Shown: positions 1 to 5,405 of the stretch, one piece after another
Layout: each line of letters begins with the position of its first letter
Position numbering within the stretch: position 1 is the stretch's first letter
NCBI GenBank assembly: GCA_944386395.1
Contig: CALXAZ010000081.1
Location: 1-8,698 of the forward strand
From: an uncultured Clostridia bacterium
GTDB taxonomy: Bacteria; Bacillota; Clostridia; Oscillospirales; JAAYOS01
Direction: 5' to 3'
DNA: 8,698 nt
Translations under genes and position numbers: made by a program
The notes under the pieces: generated by a model
Databases searched by the model: none
Told to the model about the DNA's origin: nothing
Seen by the model: the letters and a program-made list of their open reading frames with translations, nothing else

Positions 1-803
1 CCTATGGCAACGGCATGACCGTGTGGAACGCTGTATCCGCTGCACTTTTCTACCGCGTGACCTATTGTGTGACCGAGATTGAGAAGCTGGCGGTTGCCTG
101 TGTCGTACTCATCATTGGTAACGATGCTGCCCTTGATGGAGACGCATTTTGCAACTATGCCGGGAAGTGCTGCGGGCTGAATGCTTCCTCTGGAAAAAGT
201 AGAAAATAGTCCGGCGTCAGCTAGAACGCCATATTTTATAGCCTCGGCGGAGCCGTCCGCGAAAACTTCGGGTGGCAGCGTATCAAAAGCCCCACAGTCG
301 CAGATTACAAGCGATGGCTGCTTAAATGCTCCGGCAAGATTTTTCCCAGATTTGAGATTTACGGCAGTTTTCCCTCCTACGGAGGAGTCTATCGCCGCGA
401 GGAAAGTAGTTGGTATCTGAATATATTTTATTCCCCGCTGGTAGACCGACGCAGCAAAGCCTGCCAGGTCTCCAGTAACGCCACCGCCAAGCGCAATAAT
501 AAAATCGGAACGGGTAAGCTTGCTTTCTGCGCAAAATTCGAGAAGCCTTGAAAGCATGGAGATGTCCTTTGAGCCCTCACCATGAGGGAAAATAAAGGTA
601 AAAATGTCAAATCCGCAGCCGGAAAAGCTTTTTTTGACAGCTTCCCCGTATATATAAAATACAGTGTCGTCAGAAACGAGGACAGCACTGCGAGGAGATA
701 TGACCTCTGAGGTGAGACGCCCTGCATCTTTAAGTATGTCGCGTCCTATCAGGACGCTATATGTTTCGGATGCGGAAATTTTTATTGTCTGTGTAACAGG
801 CAT
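1..803 (-). CDS. aroB: 3-dehydroquinate synthase, 5' part (267 codons visible)
   Basis: Converts DAHP to 3-dehydroquinate, second step of the shikimate pathway, using NAD+ and a divalent metal in the cytoplasm. The frame is open without a stop from the ATG at 803 to the window edge, so the C-terminal quarter (family about 350 residues) is missing. Visible family motifs are GGGVTGD at residues 106-112 (nucleotide binding), DSSVGGKT at 139-146, and the expected metal ligands Glu187 (in SAEAIKYG), His245 (in NLGHTIGHA) and His261 (in the HGHAV stretch). Many relatives read HGEAV at that last site; here the residue after HG is His263. The start is set by AAAGGAG eight bases upstream. It lies 318 bases downstream of aroF on the same strand, probably under the same leader. 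Identification is firm from the motifs. Confidence 0.95.
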   Translation of the reverse strand, partial: MPVTQTIKISASETYSVLIGRDILKDAGRLTSEVISPRSAVLVSDDTVFYIYGEAVKKSFSGCGFDIFTFIFPHGEGSKDISMLSRLLEFCAESKLTRSDFIIALGGGVTGDLAGFAASVYQRGIKYIQIPTTFLAAIDSSVGGKTAVNLKSGKNLAGAFKQPSLVICDCGAFDTLPPEVFADGSAEAIKYGVLADAGLFSTFSRGSIQPAALPGIVAKCVSIKGSIVTNDEYDTGNRQLLNLGHTIGHAVEKCSGYSVPHGHAVAI

Positions 804-1121
804 ATGACAGGCTCCTTTCACTGCCAGAGTAATTTTTCCTACATTTTCTTTTGCAGCCGACTAATGTAAAGCAGCCAGCGCGGCTGTTTACTGTACTCTG
901 CGTAGAGAGTTACCAGTAAGGATGTCACATGACGGGGTATTTTCAGGGACCAGCGCTGCGTATATTGCTCCGCAGGAGACTGCTTTTGACAGAATGTCTT
1001 AATGGTGTCAAAGAGGGGAAAGTGTGTGGCGTCCTATTCATTGTGCTCGTGCGCCCGCCATCAGCTGCCCATAAGCCCTGTAATGTATTGCCCTTTCTTT
1101 GGAGAGAAGTACACCAAAGCT
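804..1121 (-). other. aroF-aroB intergenic region, no supported gene
   Basis: This 318-base gap separates two co-oriented shikimate genes. On the minus strand the longest candidate ORF is about 32 codons with no convincing ribosome binding site, and the plus-strand frames are mostly the antisense of aroF. A CTTTGG/CCAAAG stem (1097-1119) sits just after the aroF stop but lacks a T tract, so it is not a clear terminator. No good -35/-10 pair was found. Two overlapping hairpins near 866-919 are listed separately. The ribosome binding site of aroB is at 812-818. The gap is unusually long for an operon, and its role is unknown. Confidence 0.6.
866..919 (-). other. Two mutually exclusive hairpins in the aroB upstream RNA
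   Basis: In the minus-strand transcript, bases 891-866 form GTAAACAGCC / GGCTGCTTTAC with a five-base loop and one bulge. Bases 919-888 form TTACTG / CAGTAA enclosing ACTCT / AGAGT around CTACGC. The two stems share bases 888-891, so they compete. No T tract follows either, so they are not terminators by themselves. They may be a processing or regulatory structure ahead of aroB, or chance. The base pairing is seen in the sequence; any role is inference. Confidence 0.35.
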
Positions 1122-2123
1122 TTATGCAAGCGCCGCCTGCATGTGCCGTATCTGCTTTGCCAAGCTATCAAATGCCTCGGGGGTAAGCGACTGTGGTCCG
1201 TCGCAGAGAGCACGTGTAGGGTCATTGTGCACCTCGATTATCAGACCATCGGCTCCTGCTGCAGTAGCCGCAAGTGACATTGGAGCCACAAGACGGGCAA
1301 TGCCTGTTGCATGGCTGGGATCGACGACAACAGGGAGGTGAGTAAGCTCCTTTAAAACAGGAATGGCGGAGAGATCAAGGGTATTGCGGGTAGCAGTCTC
1401 AAAGGTACGGATGCCGCGTTCACAGAGGATGACCTTGCTGTTGCCGCCTGCCATGATATATTCCGCACTCATGAGAAGTTCTTCGAGTGTGGAGGAAAAC
1501 CCACGCTTCAACAGGACGGGCTTATCAAGCTTTCCAAGCTTTTTTAAAAGCTCGAAATTCTGCATATTCCGTGCGCCGACCTGTATCACGTCAACGTCCT
1601 CAAAAAGTGGGAGCTGCTCCGCGTCCATTATTTCGGTGACGATCGGGAGACCAGTCTTTTCGCGTGCTTCGAGCAGCAGACGTATCCCGTCCGCACGCAT
1701 GCCTTGGAAGGAGTATGGGGAGGTGCGCGGCTTAAAGGCGCCGCCGCGCAGCAGATTTGCACCGGAAGCTTTAACGCTTTCTGCCACCGAGCATATCTGT
1801 TCCTCAGACTCGACTGAGCATGGCCCCGCTATCACGGCAAAATTTCCGCCGCCTATCTTCACACCACTTACGTCTATGATGGTGTCATCGGGGTGAAATT
1901 TGCGGTTTGCATTTTTGTATGGTTCTTGTATGCGCTTTACATCCTCAACTATATCCAAAGCACGTATGAGATCGATATCAATTACAGAGGTGTCGCCTAT
2001 CAGCCCAAGTATGGTGCGTGTCTGACCTACAGTTGGATGGACCTCAATATTTTTCGATTGCAGCCAGCTTATCAGTCCTTCGAGCTGTTGCTTGTTTGGG
2101 TCTTTTTTTAACAGTACGACCAT
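1122..2123 (-). CDS. aroF: 3-deoxy-7-phosphoheptulonate (DAHP) synthase, type I beta with ferredoxin-like regulatory domain
   Basis: Condenses phosphoenolpyruvate and erythrose 4-phosphate to DAHP, the committed step to aromatic amino acids. The 333 residues match the length of the Thermotoga-type enzyme (about 338). An N-terminal ferredoxin-like domain (residues 1 to about 70, start MVVLLKKDPN) is the known site of Tyr/Phe feedback inhibition in that subgroup, followed by the TIM barrel. Visible barrel motifs are GPCSVES at 100-106, KPRTSPYSFQG, LLKRGF, ILCERGIRTFE and DPSHATG at 268-274. The expected metal ligands are Cys102, His271, Glu297 and Asp308. The start is set by AAGGAG eight bases upstream. 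It is preceded by a leader peptide and terminator and followed by aroB. The predicted regulation is therefore double: allosteric through the N-terminal domain and transcriptional through attenuation. Confidence 0.96.
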   Translation of the reverse strand: MVVLLKKDPNKQQLEGLISWLQSKNIEVHPTVGQTRTILGLIGDTSVIDIDLIRALDIVEDVKRIQEPYKNANRKFHPDDTIIDVSGVKIGGGNFAVIAGPCSVESEEQICSVAESVKASGANLLRGGAFKPRTSPYSFQGMRADGIRLLLEAREKTGLPIVTEIMDAEQLPLFEDVDVIQVGARNMQNFELLKKLGKLDKPVLLKRGFSSTLEELLMSAEYIMAGGNSKVILCERGIRTFETATRNTLDLSAIPVLKELTHLPVVVDPSHATGIARLVAPMSLAATAAGADGLIIEVHNDPTRALCDGPQSLTPEAFDSLAKQIRHMQAALA

Positions 2124-2150
2124 GTTGAAATCTCCTTTGCATCCTCGTTA

Positions 2151-2190
2151 AATAAAAAACAGCTCCGCAGCGAGTTTGCTGCGGAGCCGT
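2151..2190 (-). terminator. Intrinsic terminator of the aroF leader (attenuator)
   Basis: On the minus strand GCTCCGCAGC (2187-2178) pairs perfectly with GCTGCGGAGC (2171-2162) around the six-base loop AAACTC. G-U, C-G and A-U pairs extend the stem at the base. It is followed at once by GTTTTTTATTT. It lies upstream of the aroF ribosome binding site, between the leader ORF and the gene, so it can only act as a premature, conditional terminator. Confidence 0.93.
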
Positions 2191-2315
2191 CAAGCTCAAG
2201 ATAAACCATTTAATGCCATTAAATAAGGGCGTTTACCGGTTTCACAGCCAAACTCAAATAAGCCTTACCAAAAAAGAAGGTAAAGCTAAAGTAAAAAAAG
2301 TATTCAGCTGCGAAA
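2161..2315 (-). promoter_or_regulatory. Transcription attenuator with 1:2, 2:3 and 3:4 alternative stems
   Basis: Four segments can be read on the minus strand. Segment 1, TTTCGCAGCTGAA (2315-2303), pairs over 13 positions (three G-U) with segment 2, TTTGGCTGTGAAA (2252-2240). Segment 2, as GAGTTTGGCTGTG (2255-2243), pairs with segment 3, CGCAGCAAACTC (2183-2172): 12 pairs, one G-U and one bulged G. Segment 3 is also the 5' arm and loop of the terminator, whose 3' arm is segment 4 (2171-2161). Segment 1 lies immediately upstream of the aromatic codon run of the leader peptide. A ribosome stalled on the first Tyr/Phe codons would cover segment 1, freeing 2 to pair with 3 and blocking the terminator. 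Free passage restores 1:2 and 3:4 and stops transcription before aroF. The pairings are seen; the mechanism is inferred by analogy with enterobacterial phe/trp attenuators. Confidence 0.82.
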
Positions 2316-2338
2316 ACCATTTTGGAAACGATACTCAT
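2219..2338 (-). CDS. Aromatic amino acid leader peptide (39 aa, Phe/Tyr-rich)
   Basis: This small ORF begins MSIVSKMVFAAE. Residues 13-23 then read YFFYFSFTFFF, so nine of eleven are aromatic. One more Tyr follows at 27, and the ORF ends VNALI with a TAA stop. In total there are eight Phe, three Tyr, no Trp and no His. GGAG lies six bases before the ATG, a near-ideal ribosome binding site. It sits between a good promoter and the terminator ahead of aroF. The content fits a peptide whose translation measures charged tRNA-Phe and tRNA-Tyr rather than a working protein. Part of the Phe richness comes from T tracts, but the start site, the position and the matching RNA stems argue against chance. 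The peptide is longer past its control codons than the enterobacterial ones, and the stop lies within an ATTTAATG / CATTAAAT palindrome (2208-2224). Confidence 0.85.
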   Translation of the reverse strand: MSIVSKMVFAAEYFFYFSFTFFFGKAYLSLAVKPVNALI

Positions 2339-2377
2339 GTTTTTCTCCATTAATGGCACTGCCAATTATTTGGATGT

Positions 2378-2406
2378 ATAATAGCACAGCCGTATTCAAA
2401 AGTAAA
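2378..2406 (-). promoter_or_regulatory. Promoter of the leader-aroF-aroB unit
   Basis: On the minus strand TTTACT (2406-2401, four of six to consensus) is separated by 17 bases from TATTAT (2383-2378, five of six), and the -10 is extended by TGC. The start point would be near 2371, giving a leader RNA of about 250 bases before aroF and placing the leader ORF about 30 bases from the 5' end. Confidence 0.75.
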
Positions 2407-2559
2407 GGGGTTAAGACAAAATTTTAAAGAGATAACTGGTGTTTGTCAGACTGAGCAGGATATTTGTAGGGGATATGGAGAGAAAAAGAAGCTGATGGGT
2501 TGGGAGACAGTATGGGGGAAACGGGCAGGGAAAGAATGTGTAAAGATTAGAAATTTCCC

Positions 2560-2588
2560 TTTATTTCAATAGGGATATCAGTTATAAT
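2560..2588 (+). promoter_or_regulatory. Promoter of the degV gene
   Basis: A perfect TATAAT lies at 2583-2588, about 60 bases before the start codon. The 17-base-spaced -35 is weak (TTTATT, 2560-2565). A short inverted repeat TCCCT / AGGGA (2556-2575) overlaps the -35 and spacer and could be an operator, but five-base arms are weak evidence. Confidence 0.55.
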
Positions 2589-2647
2589 AGTATCATCAAT
2601 TAGATAAACGCGTGGTTTAAAATATAATGGTGCAAAGGGTGGTTGCA

Positions 2648-3523
2648 ATGGGAAACAGCTTTGTAATGATGGTGGACTCTGGAACAGATCTTCCGCATGA
2701 ATACTATGAAAAAAATGACCTGAGGCTTATCGAAATGAATTTTGTCCTTAATGGGGTTGAATATAAAGATGACGCCGGACTTTCGATGGATTATAAGAAA
2801 TTTTACGATATTATAAGGAATGGTGGGGTTTCTTCCACATCGATGATAAATGTCGACAAATATACTCAGGAGTTTGAAAAGGTGCTTGCAGGCGGGGAGG
2901 ACCTGCTGTATATATCAATGTCCTCGGGCATAAGTGGGTCATATAATTCGGCACGGTTGGCAGCGGAGGAACTGTCTGAAAAATATCCAAACAGGAAGCT
3001 CAGGGTATGCGATGGGCTGATAGCATCGATGGGAGGAGCATTGCTTACGCATCTTGCACTTAAGGAGAGGGCTAAGGGAAAGAGCATAGATGAGGTTGCA
3101 CAGTGGGTAGAGGACAACAAGCTTTATCTAAATCACCTTTTTACTGTGGACGATCTGATGTACCTCCAACGCGGAGGAAGGATAAGCAAGACGGTAGCTG
3201 TTATGGGCTCGCTTATCGGGGTAAAACCAATGCTCGATGTCGATGACAAGGGGGCTTTGCGTCAGTGTCACAAAAAGCGCGGCCGCAGGGGGGCGCTGGA
3301 TGGTCTTGTGGAATGGATGGAGCAGCTTACCGAGACAAGGGATCTGGAAGCGATAGCAATAAGCCATGGCGATTGTCAGGCTGATGCAGAATATGTTTTG
3401 AGCAGGATTAAGGAAAAGTACAAGGTCGGTGAGGTACTGATGAACTTTATCGGACCGGTTATAGGCACTCACTCAGGACCTGGAACGGTAGCACTTTTCT
3501 TTATGGGAAAACACAGAACCTAA
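2648..3523 (+). CDS. DegV family protein (fatty-acid-binding, FakB-like)
   Basis: DegV proteins bind one long-chain fatty acid. Characterised members (FakB) present it to the kinase FakA, which makes acyl-phosphate for phospholipid synthesis. From this start the protein has 291 residues, the usual family length. Visible motifs are DSGTDLP at residues 10-16, SSTSM near 62-66 (the Thr-Ser region that holds the carboxylate), SSGISGSYNSA from 92, RGGRIS at 175-180, IGVKPML, and the C-terminal signature IGPVIGTHSGPG. An in-frame ATG at 2627 would add MVQRVVA but has no ribosome binding site. The ATG at 2648 has AAAGG about nine bases upstream and gives the typical MxxxFVMMVDSGTDLP opening. The gene has its own promoter and terminator and is divergent from the aro unit. 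No fakA is in view, so the fatty acid partner is unknown. Confidence 0.93.
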   Translation: MGNSFVMMVDSGTDLPHEYYEKNDLRLIEMNFVLNGVEYKDDAGLSMDYKKFYDIIRNGGVSSTSMINVDKYTQEFEKVLAGGEDLLYISMSSGISGSYNSARLAAEELSEKYPNRKLRVCDGLIASMGGALLTHLALKERAKGKSIDEVAQWVEDNKLYLNHLFTVDDLMYLQRGGRISKTVAVMGSLIGVKPMLDVDDKGALRQCHKKRGRRGALDGLVEWMEQLTETRDLEAIAISHGDCQADAEYVLSRIKEKYKVGEVLMNFIGPVIGTHSGPGTVALFFMGKHRT

Positions 3524-3535
3524 ATCTACAATGCA

Positions 3536-3572
3536 AAAACTGCCGATGGTAATGCCGCGGCAGTTTTGTGTT
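3536..3572 (+). terminator. Intrinsic terminator after degV
   Basis: AAAACTGCCG (3536-3545) pairs with CGGCAGTTTT (3558-3567), ten bases, around a 12-base loop, 13 bases after the stop codon. The T tract is short (TTTTGTGTTGT). Because the stem begins with A and ends with T runs it could also serve the opposite strand, but no minus-strand gene ends there. Confidence 0.8.
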
Positions 3573-3629
3573 GTACAAAATAGCTATATCATTTTATGCT
3601 GGGATAGAGAAACATGGCAGGACAAAGTA

Positions 3630-3666
3630 TTGAAAAAAAAGGTTATTTATGATATTTTTATATAAT
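3630..3666 (+). promoter_or_regulatory. Likely promoter of the gltX-glnS unit
   Basis: The A/T-rich stretch before gltX holds a perfect TATAAT at 3661-3666 and a TTGAAA at 3630-3635. They are 25 bases apart, too far to act together. TTGAAA is 17 bases from TATTTT (3653-3658), which gives an acceptable alternative pair. The exact elements are uncertain. No T-box or other known aptamer is visible in the roughly 40-75 bases of leader. Confidence 0.4.
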
Positions 3667-3707
3667 AATACGTATAAGAATAATTTTACTATTTGAGGAT
3701 GAGAGAT

Positions 3708-5387
3708 ATGGATTACAACGCGTTGGCAGAACTGCTGTTTCCAAATGTCAAGATGACGACAGAGGATATCGAAAAGCTCTATCCGCCAAGGGAGCTGAAG
3801 GAGGGGGCTGTGGTATCCCGTATGGCACCAAGTCCGACAGGTTTTGTGCATCTGGGCAATCTTGTTCAGGGTATGACGTCGGAACGTCTTGCCCATCAAT
3901 CGGGAGGAGTGCTGTTTCTCAGGGTGGAGGATACTGACCAGAAGAGAGAGGTACCAGGGGCAGTTGAGGTGCTGATAGACGTTTTGAAGCACTATGGGAT
4001 AGTGTTTGACGAGGGCGCGACAAAGGACGGAGACAGCGGAGCGTATGGTCCGTATCGACAGCGGCAGAGGAAGGATATATACCACGTATATGCGAAAAAG
4101 CTTGTGCGGGAGGGGAAGGCATACCCGTGTTTCTGCACTGAGGAAGAGCTTGCCGCAATGCACGAGCAGCAGGCTGCGGAAAAGGCAAATTTCGGATACT
4201 ATGGGAAGTGGGCAAAGTTCCGGGAATGCCCGCTCGAGGAGATCGAGAGGAGGATTGCCGCGGGAGAGCCGTGGGTGCTCCGTTTTCGTTCAGATGGAAA
4301 TATCGAAAATAAAATAAAATTTACAGACCAGATAAAGGGCGCGCTTGAGCTTACGGAAAACGACATCGATCATGTCCTCCTGAAGTCAGACGGTATACCC
4401 ACATACCACTTTGCGCATGCGGTAGACGATACGCTTATGCACACCACGCATGTTGTCCGCGGTGACGAGTGGCTGCCGAGCCTTCCTTTTCACATCCAGC
4501 TTTTCCGTGCGCTTGGAAAGAAGCTGCCAAAGTATCTGCATATAGGCACTTTGCAGAAGATGGATGGTGAATCCAAACGTAAGCTCTCTAAAAGGAAAGA
4601 CCCGGAGCTTGCGCTCACATACTACCAGCAGGAGGGATATCCTGTAAAGGCTGTTTATGAGTATATCCTTACGATTCTTAACTCCAATTTTGAGGATTGG
4701 CGGCGCGCAAACCCGGACGCTGATACAGATGAATTTAAGTTTTCTGCAAAGAAGATGAATCCGGCAGGTTCGCTTTTTGATGTAAACAAGCTGCGCGACG
4801 TTTCTAAGAATATTATTGCGAAGATGAGCGCGGAAGAGGTGTACGAGCTTGCGTGTGAATGGGCAAAGGAGTACGACCGGGAGTTTTATGAGCTGCTTGC
4901 AGGATATCCGGAATATTCAAAGGAGATACTTGCAATCGGGCGCGGAGGGAAAAAGCCGCGTAAGGATATTGCTATATGGAAAGAGCTGCGCGGGTATATG
5001 GACTTCTTTTTTGAGGACATATTTGAGCCGGAATATGTCTACCCGGAAAATATGCCGTATGAGGACATAGAATCTGTGCTGCGTGAGTATCCGAAGTATT
5101 ACAGCCCGGATGCTGACCAGACGGCGTGGTTTGACATGATAAAGGTTTTGTCGTCCCAGCTTGGCTATTGCCCGGAGACTAAGGAATATAAGAAAGATCC
5201 TGGCAGCTGGAAGGGGCATGTAGGGGATATATCGATGGTGCTGAGGGTAGCGGTTTGCGGGCGCCAGCAGTCTCCGGATATGTTTGCCGTGATGAAGATA
5301 ATGGGACCGGACATGCTGTTTTACCGTCTTGAAAGGGCAAATGAATATTTAAAAGACCACAAGAAGGATTTTGAGAAAGCTTTATAA
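3708..5387 (+). CDS. gltX: Glutamate-tRNA ligase (GluRS), long form
   Basis: Class I synthetase that charges tRNA-Glu with glutamate in the cytoplasm. From this start it has 559 residues, clearly longer than the usual 470-500. Part of the excess is an N-terminal extension of roughly 35 residues before the catalytic fold. APSPTGFVHLGN at 40-51 carries the HIGH-type signature (HLGN), and KLSKR at 292-296 is the KMSKS loop. LFLRVEDTDQKRE and VVRGDEWLPS are typical GluRS active-site segments. A CFC near residue 142 and a later Cys recall the zinc site of many GluRS enzymes. In-frame starts TTG 3693 and ATG 3699 lie on or beside the GAGG sequence; ATG 3708 has it nine bases upstream and is preferred. 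The gene is followed after 18 bases by glnS. The C-terminal half resembles an anticodon-binding region but is divergent. The synthetase assignment is firm; whether it charges only tRNA-Glu is inferred from the neighbour. Confidence 0.94.
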   Translation: MDYNALAELLFPNVKMTTEDIEKLYPPRELKEGAVVSRMAPSPTGFVHLGNLVQGMTSERLAHQSGGVLFLRVEDTDQKREVPGAVEVLIDVLKHYGIVFDEGATKDGDSGAYGPYRQRQRKDIYHVYAKKLVREGKAYPCFCTEEELAAMHEQQAAEKANFGYYGKWAKFRECPLEEIERRIAAGEPWVLRFRSDGNIENKIKFTDQIKGALELTENDIDHVLLKSDGIPTYHFAHAVDDTLMHTTHVVRGDEWLPSLPFHIQLFRALGKKLPKYLHIGTLQKMDGESKRKLSKRKDPELALTYYQQEGYPVKAVYEYILTILNSNFEDWRRANPDADTDEFKFSAKKMNPAGSLFDVNKLRDVSKNIIAKMSAEEVYELACEWAKEYDREFYELLAGYPEYSKEILAIGRGGKKPRKDIAIWKELRGYMDFFFEDIFEPEYVYPENMPYEDIESVLREYPKYYSPDADQTAWFDMIKVLSSQLGYCPETKEYKKDPGSWKGHVGDISMVLRVAVCGRQQSPDMFAVMKIMGPDMLFYRLERANEYLKDHKKDFEKAL

Positions 5388-5405
5388 GAAAGGAATGTTC
5401 GGATT

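Noticed and set aside
922..932. CATGTGACAT shared between the aroB upstream region (minus strand) and the lysine promoter spacer (8530-8540), as a possible common operator
   Set aside because: A ten-base match between two places in 8.7 kb is expected by chance, and the surrounding promoter elements do not line up.
1097..1119. CTTTGG/CCAAAG stem just after the aroF stop as a terminator
   Set aside because: No T tract follows on the minus strand and the loop is 11 bases, so it is not a convincing intrinsic terminator.
1363..1896. A 177-codon plus-strand frame opposite aroF
   Set aside because: The minus strand encodes a full-length DAHP synthase with all metal ligands; the plus frame is Ser/Arg-rich without motifs.
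2495..2572. A 25-codon plus-strand ORF with two Trp codons (opening MGWETVWGK) upstream of degV
   Set aside because: No good ribosome binding site, and the TATAAT of degV lies downstream of it, so it would not be in that transcript. No terminator follows it.
2627..2647. Upstream ATG start for degV adding seven residues
   Set aside because: There is no ribosome binding site before it, whereas AAAGG precedes the ATG at 2648, which also gives the family-typical N-terminus.
3613..3651. A 12-codon ORF (MAGQSIEKKGYL) upstream of gltX
   Set aside because: It lies before the likely -10 box, has only a weak ribosome binding site, and has no enrichment in Glu or Gln codons.
3568..3707. Possible T-box leader before the synthetase genes
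   Set aside because: The T-box sequence AGGGTGGNACCGCG and a specifier stem are absent and the space is too short.
3594..4163. A 189-codon minus-strand frame opposite gltX
   Set aside because: It is antisense to a gene with clear synthetase motifs, shows no domain of its own, and has Cys/His/Pro-rich composition typical of shadow frames.
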